From: Galeopsis tetrahit
Taxonomy: Eukaryota > Streptophyta > Magnoliopsida > Lamiales > Lamiaceae
Length of the DNA: 64,000 bases
Direction: 5' to 3'
Assembly: GCA_963675135.1 (NCBI GenBank)
Contig: OY776133.1
Span: 35,675,494-35,739,493, forward strand
The position numbers and the translations under genes were made by a program. Within the stretch, counting starts at the first letter, position 1; each line of letters begins with the position of its first letter. The notes below the pieces were generated by a model. The model searched no databases. It was not told where the DNA came from and saw only the letters and a list, made by a program, of their open reading frames with translations. Positions 52,631 through 63,446 of the stretch are shown here, piece by piece.

Positions 52631-54282
52631 ATGACTGGAAATGGTGCTGGTGCCTCTGGTGGCTCGGGATCTCACGGGGCCTCCGGGTTACGTAGCCGAT
52701 CGAGGAAGAGTCGATCGAAACTTAGACCCGAGGCGTCGGCGCCTACACTGCCACAAACACCATTATCGTCGCCTCCGCCACCCATTCCACACCCGTCGCC
52801 TGATCAGCCGTCGTCTCATTCGTCTGTCCGGGACCATCCTGTTGTTCCTGCTCGGGATGGCCGGGAACGCATTTGGGCTACAGATGGAGGAGTGTAAGTA
52901 ATTAAATACTTTTATTGTTTAATAATTAATTAATTTCGCACTCGTTTTAATTTATAATGTGTTTTGTTTGTTAATTAATGTCACAGATTGTTACCTGGTA
53001 ACGAGGTCTCCAGGGCATGCACGATTGCTTTTGGCTCTTTACCGATCTCTGCGGGTGCAATTACCTGGTCGAAGGTCCCAAAACAAAAAAAGTTGGCGTA
53101 CTTCGAGGAATTTCAGGTAGTAATTAATTACTTAATTATTTAATTAATGTTTTTTAATTTGTTCAATAATAAACAATTTATTATATGTGCAGAAACAAAC
53201 CACTTGGGATCGGAATATGTACTCAGACCAGGCTATGTTCAAGTATTCTGTAAATCGGCGCAAGAGCGGTATAAAGATTTAATGTACGAATGGAGAATGG
53301 CATGGCGGAGCGATGGGACGACGCAGAGCTTGGGTAAGGATGATAATGATGTTGTGTTGTGGGATTCATTGACGAGGGATTGGCTGGATCCTGCGTACAT
53401 CAGGAAGTGTGAGATTGCTAAGGCTAACCGGAGATCCGACGTTGGGGGTGGGATGTCCAGGCATCGGACTGGAGCCCGGTCCATCCTTGAGCAGTCGATG
53501 GTCATTGTAAGTGTTTATTAATTTTTTAATTAATTTCAATAAATTTAATTATATATTTAATATATATAATACATAAATTTAATTATTAGGAACGGGATAC
53601 GGGGCGTGTACCCACTCACTTGGACCGGATGAGCATTGCTCATCCGTTTAATGCTGATACACAGCAATCCACATACGGGCGCACAACTAACCTCCACGTA
53701 AGTAATAAAATTGTTTAATTAAATACATTTTTTATAATTTATTCTATTAATTTAAAATTATTAATTATGTAGTTGGAGATGAACCGGAGGATGGCCGAGA
53801 TCGGAACTCAAGTCGACCCTACTCAAGCCGGAACCAGCAGTGCCCCTACAGTCGAGGAGGTGGACCGGGCTTATTTGGAAGTTGCCCCCACCACCCGCAG
53901 ACGAGTTCTGGGCCTTGGTCGTATGAGCGCTGATGTCAGGTCCGGCGCTGGTCCGTCCCAGACGGCATCGCAGGGTTCCGTATCTTCCACCCCAACTCCT
54001 GATGTGACGATGGCACAATTCAACCATTTCATGCATGTGATGCATGTGAATATGGGTCGAGAGATGGGGTGGTCGGACGAGAGGATCGAGGAGGTTTATC
54101 AGAGAACCATGCAAGCTCCTCTACCGACGGTGTCTGTTCCCCCAGGCGCCCCCCCAGCCTCCTCAGCCCCCCCAGCCTCCTCAGACTATGTCCCGACCAT
54201 GCAGCAGGATGATGACATCGATCTGGGTCAGCAGTTCGTTGGCGACCATGATGGCCTTGATATGTTTATCTTTGGTCCATGA
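52631..54282 (+). pseudogene. Transposase_24-type (TNPA-like) gene of CACTA 2, five exons, one frameshift
   Basis: Exons are 52631-52893, 52987-53116, 53193-53506, 53590-53697 and 53773-54282, all with GT-AG introns. The N-terminus is Ser/Arg/Pro-rich. Exon 2 has ITWSKVPKQKKLAYFEEF. Exon 3 has ERYKDLMYEWRMAW and WDSLTRDWLDPAYIRKCEIA then HRTG. Exon 5 has NRRMAEIGTQVD, a Pro-rich tail and an acidic end. This is the order of the plant Transposase_24 family (PF03004 type) encoded beside TNP2 in CACTA elements, thought to bind subterminal repeats. Entry into exon 3 in phase 0 reads KQTTWDRNMYSDQAMFKY and then hits a stop, while the conserved rest is in the -1 frame. A one-base loss near 53245-53290 is the simplest cause. 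An alternative acceptor could also restore the frame. Confidence 0.82.
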
Positions 54283-54731
54283 GTCTTTGAACAATTTTAT
54301 TTTTTATTTCTGTTGAACAATTTTATTTTTATATCTCGTAGAACTATTTACTTTTATGTCTTGTAGAACTATTTATTTTTATCTGCATTATTGTTGAACT
54401 ATTTACTTTTATGTTTAAGTATTAGTTGTTTAATTTTAGTTATGTGTGTTTTATGTGTTAAGAATGTGTATATTAATTTTAGTTATGTTTTATGTGTGAT
54501 TTTGGATGTGATCTGTATTGGATCTTCATTTATGTTTGAATGTACTCTGTTTTTTCATGTTTGTGTTTATGTGAATGTGAATGTGAATGTGATGGGAGAC
54601 TCTATGTGATAGATAAACAACATTTTCATTGAAAATTGCCTTGAAGAAAGGTTGTTGTTGTGGTTACATTACATGCATACACTTAGCATTACATAAACTT
54701 AGCAATACATATTAGAGACATAAACTTAGGA

Positions 54732-55172
54732 TTACATCCAACCTATAAACTTGAACACATAGGGTAGAACACAGAATACTATGGCCACAATAAGAAAGTT
54801 CCTCTGCTTCTTTAGCTCTTCAACTTTTCCAGCTTCAAATCCTAATTTTGAGGTTAGTTGGTCAGATGTATCCTTATACATATCCCCAACTAGTTGCGCA
54901 TGATTCAACTTGTTGTTGAGCTCTTGATTTTCAAGCAAAAGTGAGTCAATTCTCCTCACCATGCCCGGAAACATTCCGTGTGAACTCGTTCCTTGTCCGT
55001 GAATTTCGTGTTCATCGGCCCAAACAAAAAAGGAGCATTCAGAACCATTTAGTGAATCTGGGCAAGTATAAAATAGTCTACCTCTGCTTTTTTCTTGCTT
55101 CGACATGCACACACGAGCTTCTTTTCCACAATGGCATACCACAATTTTCATGGATGCCGAAGATGAAGACAT
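54732..55172 (-). CDS. GRF-type zinc-finger protein, 146 aa, antisense in CACTA 2
   Basis: Single exon, intact, start at ATG 55172. A GRF zinc finger fills residues 13-54: Cys13-x-Cys15, GRLFYTC with Cys37, and Cys46-SFFVW. GRF fingers bind single-stranded nucleic acid in several DNA-repair proteins. Residues about 75-120 are a likely coiled coil (RIDSLLLENQELNNKLNHAQ). Residues 125-144 (LIVAIVFCVLPYVFKFI) are a C-terminal membrane anchor. Small plant proteins with this GRF, coiled coil and tail-anchor layout are common and several lie in transposons. It is the only uninterrupted gene in the element. It runs opposite to both transposase genes, and its 5' side faces the internal repeat cluster. 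It may be a captured host gene or a true component of this CACTA lineage. Confidence 0.85.
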   Translation of the reverse strand: MSSSSASMKIVVCHCGKEARVCMSKQEKSRGRLFYTCPDSLNGSECSFFVWADEHEIHGQGTSSHGMFPGMVRRIDSLLLENQELNNKLNHAQLVGDMYKDTSDQLTSKLGFEAGKVEELKKQRNFLIVAIVFCVLPYVFKFIGWM

Positions 55173-55264
55173 GAGTTTCTGTATTTTTTTATTTTTTGAT
55201 GTTTGTGAAGAAGTAGGTTGTTTTGAGTGTGGTTGGAGTGTTAAGAATGCGCATTTTAATTTTT

Positions 55265-55505
55265 TTTATACGCGTCTTTTACCGACGGAAAGGTATTCCG
55301 TCGGTATAGACACATGTTCAATGCCGACAGATAATTTCCGTCGGCAATGTAAATACCGACTGAAATTTGTTCAACGGAATCTGACTGATTTGACATGCAT
55401 TTGAAATCGTTGGTACCGACTGAAATTATCCGTCGGTATTGTCAATACCGACGGAATTTAGGCGCGCAATATACCGACGGACTGACATTTCCGTCGGCAT
55501 GTAGT
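55265..55505. promoter_or_regulatory. Internal cluster of CACTA-2 subterminal repeats between divergent genes
   Basis: About nine CCGACGG/CCGTCGG-type motifs, including ACCGACGGAAAGGTATTCCG and ATACCGACGGACTGACATTT, sit in 240 bp. The GRF gene starts 93 bp to the left (minus) and the TNP2 leader begins to the right (plus). The motifs match those at both element ends. CATGTAGTATTG at the right edge resembles a decayed TGTAGTG end, so the cluster may also be a relic terminus. Confidence 0.8.
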
Positions 55506-55774
55506 ATTGAAAAACAGTCCAGAACCTCAAAACACGCGAAAATTTTGGAGTGGAGCAAAAAGTTAAGGAAAAAATTTGGATTGGAGCTAAAAATTTGGAT
55601 TGGAGCGAAAATTTAAGGTATGTTTTTCTATTAATTAAGTGTACATAGTTTAATTTTCAGTGTGTAATTTTAATTTGGTGTTTGATTTTTTAGTGTGTAA
55701 TTTTACTACATAGTTTTTACTTTTAGTGTTTAATTTTTAGTGTGTAATTTTAATTTGCTCAAATTGTTTAACAG

Positions 55775-58700
55775 ATGGAATTGCCGGATCGTCGGTGGAT
55801 GTATTGTACTCCTAGGCTCGTTTTAGGAAATGTGAATGTTGAATTTTATGATAAACTCGTGTCATTTGTTGAATTTGCAAAGCTACACCCACATTACATG
55901 TCTGAGGATTGTATTAGGTGTCCGTGTAATGCTAAGAAATGTAAGAATAGATCATTTAAAAGCATTGATGAAGTCTTATGCCACGTTGTTATGAATGGGT
56001 TCGTTGATAATTACTATAATTGGACAAGTCATGGCGAACAACGGTGGCCTTATAATTTTGATCAAGTCTTGTACTATTACACTACTGCAATTTATGAACA
56101 ACCAGTACACGTTGAGCATGTCGGCACCAGTAACGATCAAGAGTTTGGGTGGAAGAACCCGATATGTATCAAACAATGGTGATGGAAGCCGGTATGTCAA
56201 ATATAGAGGAGGAACCAACGGATGAAGCATTTCAGTTTTATGAGATGCTCAAATTAGTCGATCAAGATTTGTACCCAGGGTGTGATTCTCATTCTCAGTT
56301 GTCATTTAATGCTCGACTTATGGCTATCAAGACGGAGAACAAGCTATCTAACAGAGCATATGAGCAAATGACACAAATATGCAGTGAGATTTGTCCTGTC
56401 GATAATAAAGTACCTACGACGTTTCATCAGAGCAAACAACTGATGAAGAATATGGGTTTGCCGGTTGAGAAGATTGATTGTTGTGTGAATGGTTGCATGT
56501 TATACTGGGGTGATGACGATAGCGATCTTCTTATGTGTAGAATGTGTGGCCATCCCCGGTATAAAGAGCCACGACGGAAGGGACCAGGTGGTCAATCGAG
56601 CAAGACAAAAAAGAAAGTACCACATAAGAGGATGTATTATCTTCCTATCATTCCTCGTTTAATGAGATTGTTTCAATCTAGTGCTACAGCTCAACACATG
56701 ACGTGGCATGCAAGAAATTCTGAAGATACTGAGGCTGGGGATATGAGACATCTGTCCGACTCTGAAGCCTGGAAACACCTTGATAACGTGTTTCCAGGAT
56801 TTGCTTGTGAACCGAGGAATGTGAGATTAGGCTTGAGTACTGATGGTTTTGCACCGTTTGGGAGTTATGGAAAGAAGTATTCTTTGTGGCCGGTGATACT
56901 GACTCCGTATAATCTACCTCCATGGATGTGCATGAAACCTCAAAAAATGTTTCTGACTGTATTGGTGCATGGTCCGTCGAATCCAAAGCATAAACTTGAT
57001 GTTTATCTCCAGCCTCTTATTAAAGATTTGATCTTCCTATGGGATAACGGAGTCCAAACGTATGATGTTTCTAGGAAACAGAACTTCACGATGCGTGCTG
57101 CTTTATTGTGGACCATTAGCGACTTTCCTGCATATGCTATGTTGTCCGGGTGGAGTACAGCCGGAAAGCAAGCTTGTCCGTATTATATGGAATATTCTGA
57201 AGCTTTCAGTCTCCCGAAGAGTAGAAAAGTTTCATGGTTCGATAATCACCGAAGGTTTTTACCTCGAGATCATCCATTTCGAAGGAATAAGGTGGACTTC
57301 ACGAAGAATACAACAGTCACAAACAATCGACCGCCCCTTCGAAATGGTATTTTATACATTTATTTTAACATGTTTTTTTGGGTTACATTTATTCTAACAT
57401 TTATTAATCGTACAGGACAAAGTCTGTTACATGAGATTGAGTGGGCGGGTTTGAAAAAAACTACGGAGGAAAATGCACAAGAACACAACAAAGGAATCCC
57501 TGGTAACTGGAAGAAAAAGGGTATTTTTTGGGACTTGCCATATTGGAGTTCACTATTGCTCCGACACAATTTGGATGTCATGCACATTGAGAAGAATGTG
57601 TTTGACAATGTGTTTCACACAATCATGAACACAGAAGGCAAGACGAAAGATACTCCAAAGTCCAGGGAAGAGTTGAACACTATCTGTCGCCGTGATGAGT
57701 TGGAACAGGATACCCGTACAGGTAAATATCCAAAGGCTTGCTACACACTAGATAAGGCACAAAAACAGGAATTGTGTAGGTGGATTAAAGAGTTAAGATT
57801 TCCAGACGGCTACGTGTAAAACATGAGTCGATGCGTAGACACAACAAAAGGCAAAGTTGCAGGGATGAAGAGTCATGGTTGTCATGTTTTTATGCAGCGC
57901 TTGATACCTATTGCGTTTCGAGAATTTCTTCCTCTGAATGTGTGGAGGGCTGTCACTGAATTAAGTCTCTTTTTTAGAGATTTAACGTCTACAACAATCA
58001 AGGTTGATGATATGAATCGTTTGGAACGAGACATTCCAGTTATTTTGTGTAAGTTGGAACGTTTTTTCCCACCTAGCTTCTTTGACTCGATGGAACACTT
58101 ACCTGTTCACTTAGCGTATGAAGCTAGGATTTGTGGTCCAGTGTAGTACAGGTGGATGTACCCATTTGAGAGGTGAACAATTCTATTTCTCTCATTTAAT
58201 TAGTTTTTAGTATAAGGAGCCTTATTTTAATTTGTTAACTATTATAATTTTAGGTATCTCCACAACTTGAAGCGGAATGCTAAACAGAAGGCAAACGTCG
58301 AAGCATCGATTGTTAATGGGTATTTGAATGAAGAGGTTGGCATGTTTTGTTCATATTATTTTGAAGACCATGTCAACACGAGGATCAGGAATGAACCACG
58401 TAACTTCGATGGTAGAGGTACGCAACAAGAAGTCGATGGCATGCTCTCTATATTCAAGTCTAAGGGGCGACCTATAGGAAAAGCCACTGAACGATATTGG
58501 TCAACACACACAGAGGCTGAAATAGCACAAACGTACGTGTTATTGAATTGTGATGAAGTTCAGCCTTACATTGAGTAAGTATATATTTCATATATTTATC
58601 ATCTAATTAAATAGCACTAAACGTGCGTCATTTATCATCTAATTGTGTTGTGAATTATTAGGATGTATACACAAGAACTACGACATGCAGATCAAAACAT

Positions 58701-59594
58701 CTCAGATAGAGACATAGATACTAGTCTTCAACGTCAATTTGCCCGATGGTTCCAACGTTATGTGAGTATCATTAATTGAATTTTACGTGAACAAATAATT
58801 ATTTTGATTAATGTTAATTTTAATTGTACGTATAGGGACAATCGCACGATTTTCAGAGCCGGTTCTTACAGGATCTCAGCCAAGGACCACTACGGCGTGT
58901 GAGGACTTACAACGGCTATATTGTGAAAGGCTACAGGTTTCATACATCAGAGTATGCATCAACAAGAACGACTAACAACAGTGGTGTTTGTCTTAGGGGT
59001 GCGAATTACAATGCAGATGCAAGTGATTACTTTGGGGTGTTGCACGAAGTCGTTGAAATTGAATATCCGGGATATCCAGTGAAAACTGTAATGTTGTTCA
59101 AGTGCCATTGGTTTGACACATCCCCTTTAGGAACTAAAATTCATCCGGAGTACAAGCTTGTGGATGTTAATTCGAAAAGGAAGTATAGCGGGGATGATCC
59201 GTTTGTATTTGCCTCTCAGGTATCTCAAGTCTACTACTGCACGTATCCAGGAGCTGGAAAACGTAATAGATCAGAATGGCACGCTGTTTGCAAAGTGAAG
59301 GCAAGGTCAATGCTGGAGGTCCCCCAAAAGGAAAACAACGATGAAGATGAACCTCCGTTTCAAATGGAACAAATAGAGAATCAAACTGAAGTGTTTGCGG
59401 GAGATTTTAATCTTTCGGTAGACTTGACGGCTGCAAATCCACAATTGATTGTTATTGAAAACGATAGTGGACATGAGGAGGAGGATGAACATGACGAGGG
59501 GGAGGATGAAGAAGATGAGCATGAAGAAGATGAGGAGGAAGAGGAAGATGTGGCAAATAATGAAAATGAAGACGAAGATGAAGATGAATATTAA
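55775..59594 (+). pseudogene. TNP2-type CACTA transposase gene, one frameshift, two stops
   Basis: Catalytic transposase of En/Spm elements. Exons: 55775-57346, 57416-58172, 58254-58574, 58662-58761 and 58836-59594, all phases consistent; a leader intron (55618-55774) ends directly before the ATG. Domains in order are Transpos_assoc (RRWMYCTPRL, IRCPCNAKKCKN, VMNGFVDNYYNW), TNP2 (LSTDGFAPFGSYGKKY, HKLDVYLQPLIKDLIFLW, HRRFLPRDHPFRRNKVDF, LDVMHIEKNVFDN), DUF4218 (DIPVILCKLERFFPP) and DUF4216 (VVEIEYPGYPVKTVMLFKCH). The C-terminal tail is Glu/Asp-rich. CxxC pairs lie near 56490-56560. Lesions: a -1 frame change at about 56100-56150, TAA at 57817-57819 where a serine is usual, and TAG at 58144-58146 in GPV-YRWMYPFER where glutamine is usual. 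The protein is otherwise complete, so inactivation is recent. Confidence 0.9.
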
Positions 59595-59754
59595 ATTAAT
59601 GTAACCTAACTACTTTATTTTGTACAATTTATAAGATTTCATTATTTATCATTTGGTTATAACTTATAATTTAATTATTTATCATTTGGTTATTTTATTA
59701 ATTAACTTATAATTTAATTATTTATCATTTGGTTATAAAAATCCAATGGCGACG

Positions 59755-59990
59755 GAACATATCCGTCGCCATTTCCGTCGCTAACGGCAACGAGCCAAAG
59801 CCGACCGAAATATCCGTCGCCATTTCCGTCGCTAACGGCAACGAGCCAAAGCCGACCGAAATATCCGTCGCCATTTCAGTCGCTAACGGCAACGAGCTAA
59901 AGCCGACCGAAATATCCGTCGCCATTTCCGTCGCTAACGGCAACGAGCCAAAGCCGACCGAAATATCAGTCGCCATTTCCGAATATAAAT
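59755..59990. repeat. 51-bp tandem repeat, about 4.5 copies
   Basis: The unit contains ATCCGTCGCCATTTCCGTCG and CTAACGGCAACGAGC, period 51 bp (for example 59761 to 59812). Because 51 is a multiple of three, open frames appear on both strands with repeated ISVAISVANGNEPKPTE, which is incidental. The CCGTCG core echoes the subterminal motif, so it may add protein-binding sites. Confidence 0.92.
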
Positions 59991-60024
59991 GTAACTTTCT
60001 CTCATTTCACGCGTATTTTCCATC

Positions 60025-60205
60025 ACTCTCTCTATGTCTCTCCCTCTCCCTCTCCCCCACTCCGACCGTCTCCTCCGCCACTCCGACCGTCTCTCTCTAT
60101 GTCTCTCCCTCTCCCCCACTCCGACAGTCTCCTCCGCCACTCCGGCCGTCTCTCTCTATGTCTCTCCCTCTCCCTCTCCCCCACTCCGACCGTCTCCTCC
60201 GCCAC
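60025..60205. repeat. CT-rich tandem repeat, about 55-65 bp unit
   Basis: Three imperfect units with TCTCTATGTCTCTCCCTCTC and CACTCCGACCGTCTCCTCCG follow the 51-bp array. This is the kind of leader-like CT tract seen at the start of the element's other transcription unit. Confidence 0.85.
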
Positions 60206-61376
60206 ATGCTGCCCCTTGCCCACGTTCGCAGCGGCGCCACCCCCTTCTCCGGCCGTCCTCGCTGCGACCGTTCGCCCATCCCCACCGTCCGCGACACCCT
60301 ACCGTCCCTCCCCGACACGCCGCCGTCCAAGTCAGGTGAGCACATCCCTTTTTTGTTTTTTTTGTTTTATATTTGGATGTATGGTAGAAGATGAACATGT
60401 TCTTTTTGTTTTGATTTGAGATTTTTTCTTCTTTCCTATTTTCTACCCAATTATTTATCCATTTTTTAGTATTTTTTTGAAGATATTTTCCAAATATTTG
60501 ATTCTTTTCTGGAATAATTTTCGATTCTTTTCCAGTTTTTATGTGTGATTTTTTTTTTTTTTGAAATTTTTTGGGGTAAAGTAAAAAAAAAATAGAGTTT
60601 TGAATTTTTTTTGTATTTGTTCGAAAATTTTATTGTGTCCGATTTCTTTTCTAACATTTAATATGTTTTTAAAAAAGCTTTGAGGGAACGACTTAAAAAA
60701 AAAAAATTATTCTATCCCTTGCAAACACAAATTAAAAAGAAAAAAAGAAAAGCCTTAACAAATTTGAATTATTGATTTATTTATTGTACTCTAAATCTCT
60801 TATCTTTGAACTACCAGCATGACCGAAACTATGCGAGCCTAATGAAGTTACTTGATCTCTGTTGAGGTATGTTCAATTTTTATGATAATTTAATTTATGT
60901 TTAAATATATAAAATGACAATTGAATCTTGATTCTTTGGAATTGATTTTGAAATGGCAGGGATGCAGTCGAGTCAGCGAAGGACAATTTAATATACTCCA
61001 CGGTACGTATTAATATACTCACATTCTTGTTAAATTATTTCTCATATAAGTTTTTGTTAATGTTTACTACGTTGTTTTAATATTTCACAGAGCTTTTTCA
61101 AGCATTCTAGTGAGGGGTATAGTTGTCATAATTAGCAGCAAAATTCTATTTGCTTCTTACTTGATCGATCCTCTGCCAATTCCGGAACACCATTCGATGC
61201 CTTAGCACTCTGGTCTACATCATCAAGTTTTTGTTGTTTGCTCAAGTAAAGGACGACGATTTTGTTTATTCTGTTGGATGTAATGTAGATTTGTGTATTG
61301 AATTATTTAAGCAATTTTGATCGTGTATTGAATTATTTAAGCAATTTTGATCGGGTCGGATCCCGATCGCAAATAA
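60206..61376. other. CACTA-2 3' region without a clear gene
   Basis: A GC-rich stretch (60206-60330) is followed by a possible donor CAG|GTGAGC at about 60335, then AT-rich sequence. Splice-like TTGAGGTATGTTC, GCAGGGATGCAG and ACGGTACGTA sites occur (60863, 60958, 61000). The pattern looks like non-coding exons of a further transcript, perhaps a captured gene's leader, but no protein is supported. A 30-bp direct repeat GTGTATTGAATTATTTAAGC lies at about 61293 and 61323. Confidence 0.45.
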
Positions 61377-61389
61377 ATTTTTTTTTTAA

Positions 61390-61847
61390 ATTTTTGGTAC
61401 TTACCGACGGACTATTCCGTCGGTTTAGCGTCGGTAATACCGACGGGCGAGCCGACGGAATATCGTTTTTTTTAAAAAAATTTAATACTTACCGACGGAA
61501 AATTCCGTCGGTAAATTAAAATAATAAAATTTAAGTCCAAAATATACCGACGGATCTACCGACGAAAAATTGATTTGGGATCCGTCGGTACAGGCGACCC
61601 GGTTTGAAAACTTGGTTTGAAAACGGGTTGGCTTGACTGTCGACGGAATTGAATCCGTCGGTATAGGCGACCCGGTTTGAAAACGGGTTGGTTTGAATCC
61701 GTCGGCATATACCGACGGACGCATATTTTCCGTCGGTAACCACTACCGACCAATTCATTGACGACGGATAAAATCCGTCGGTAAGAGCCAATACCGACTG
61801 AATATCCGTCGGCATAACCGTCGGTAAAACACCTCTTTTTTGTAGTG
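61390..61847. repeat. CACTA-2 right subterminal repeats
   Basis: More than fifteen CCGACGG/CCGTCGG motifs occur, plus a duplicated GGCGACCCGGTTTGAAAACG block (about 61588 and 61667). They mirror the left end and finish in TGTAGTG. Confidence 0.92.
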
Positions 61848-61920
61848 TATAACAAATATTTTGATCATATTAAATTTTGACCCCCCTTAGCTCGGATCCT
61901 GGGTCCGCCCTGCACATATA

Positions 61921-62458
61921 GTTAATCAATTCCACTTTGCACATGAAGAAATTTGAGGTGCCACGTTTTTTTTTATCGAATAGGTTACCTGATATATATT
62001 GCAGGTCTAGTAAGACTAAAATATAAAAAATGTGAAATTATATACTCCCTCCATATGTTTTTATTTAGATGGTACAATTACAGTTTACGCATGAGAGTTA
62101 TTTATTAGTATTAATTAAAGAGGATAAAATGGTATGAAAGTCTTTTGAGTAATAAAATATTATGAGTAATAAAGTATAGATTAATAAAGTAATGACATAT
62201 AATATAATTTTGAGATATTTGAAGAATGAAATTTAAAGTGAAAAAATATTATATTGTCAAATAAAAAAATGCTTGATCTAAATTGGAATCCACGATCAAA
62301 AACCAAAATATAATAAAATATAAAACTTCATCAATTTTTTTTGATAAAATCCTCACTTCCCTCTATTTTTAGACCATGTTTATCCATGCCCAGCCCACAC
62401 CCTAACCTACTTCTCATTTATTTATATTTTATCAACAACTCAACACAACCTATAAATA
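61921..62458. other. AT-rich spacer with Stowaway-like fragment
   Basis: TACTCCCTCCATATG at about 62043 is a one-sided Stowaway-type terminus followed by about 230 bp of AT-rich sequence without a clear second end. From about 62296 the sequence begins to resemble 13640-13740 (AACTTCATCAA, then CCCTCTATTTTTA). Confidence 0.5.
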
Positions 62459-62738
62459 CTCCATCCGTTCCACAATTACTTTCACATTTTTCTTTTCGAG
62501 ACGTTCCACAATAAATTTCACACCCTTGAAATGAAAAACCCTTTATAAACTCCACCCTCACAATATGCTCAATTTTACACAAATGTCATTATTTTTTCAC
62601 CACACATACACAAAAGTCAACTCATTTTTTTACTTTATATATAAATATTTACAAAATTATCCCTCAAAATTCTCATTGAATTCACTTTTTTTATTTTGTG
62701 TGCTACTTCATATAAGAAAGAAATCATGAGATGGAGAG
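62459..62738. mobile_element. Stowaway-like MITE (280 bp), TSD TA
   Basis: It starts CTCCATCCGTTCCACAATTA and ends CATGAGATGGAGAG, imperfectly complementary, with TA on both sides (62457-62458 and 62739-62740). Confidence 0.75.
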
Positions 62739-63446
62739 TATATTATTTTTCAATTATATATTATTTATAATCAATTTTTATTATGTTTAAGTGATGTAAG
62801 AAATTTATTAAATTATTTGAGATTCATAATTAATCATTTCTAAATTTTAAATTATAATAAAAATGCATTTTTTCATACAAATAAAATAAACTACAATCTC
62901 AATAATAAAATTAAATTTTAAGAGTTTGAAATTTAGAATACAATATTGTAAATAAATAAACTAAGATACAAATAGATGTATAATTTTAGAAGTTTGAATA
63001 ATATAAATTTTGAGGAGTTTGTAAAATAATTTGAATGTCTTAGATCAATAATAAAAAATGATAGAGCTAGTAAAAATTTGGAGAGAAATAAATTAGAATA
63101 TGATATGAGATTCTGATACAAAACATACCACTATTAGGCTGTATAAATAGACAATTTTTTTATATAAATTTTGATATAAAATTAAGATTAAAATTTTGAT
63201 ATAATATATATATATTATAAAATTTATTAAAAAAATTGAATGTCCAATTGTAGAGTGACAAGTGTCAAATTGTGGAAAAGTGTTGTCAACACCCTCCATG
63301 TGCGTGGACGTCACATTTTGATTTTTTACTTTTTTTTTTGTTTGTGGCAGCCCCTGTAACCATGTTCTTAATTAGCATAAAATAATGGGAAATTACCTTT
63401 TCATGAATTCAATTCCGACAAAATCCCTCTCTTTTTTTTTAATAGG

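Larger units (their letters stand above)
50885..61847 (+). mobile_element. CACTA (En/Spm) element 2, 10,963 bp, near-complete
   Basis: Ends are CACTACAAAAACGCTCG and CTCTTTTTTGTAGTG with TSD TAT on both sides (50882-50884 and 61848-61850). Dense CCGACGG/CCGTCGG subterminal repeats fill the first 400 and last 450 bp. Inside are a Transposase_24-type gene (52631-54282, plus), a GRF zinc-finger gene (54732-55172, minus) and a TNP2-type transposase gene (55775-59594, plus). This is the gene set of an autonomous CACTA plus one accessory gene. The transposase genes carry few inactivating changes, so the copy died recently. Perfect TSDs support recent insertion as well. Confidence 0.95.
38170..61912. 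mobile_element. Possible large degraded hAT-like element enclosing later insertions
   Basis: The left end CAGGGGCGGAACTAGG and the right end CCTGGGTCCGCCCTG are imperfect inverted complements. A shared AGCTTAG/AGCTAAG and a C-run/G-run follow. CACATATT (38160-38167) and CACATATA (61913-61920) flank them, with two extra A residues at the left. If real, the element was under 3 kb before a retroposon, Copia 2, a solo LTR and CACTA 2 entered it. The two ends could instead belong to separate elements of one family. Confidence 0.4.

Noticed and set aside
59755..59990. Evenly spaced repeats resembling a CRISPR array
   Set aside because: Units are directly adjacent with no unique spacers, and the genome is eukaryotic.
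59729..60394. 221-codon frame with 17-residue repeats
   Set aside because: Open only because a 51-bp tandem repeat is divisible by three; similar frames exist on the other strand.
61556..61855. Frames at the right end of CACTA 2
   Set aside because: Generated by dense CCGACGG repeats; no domain present.
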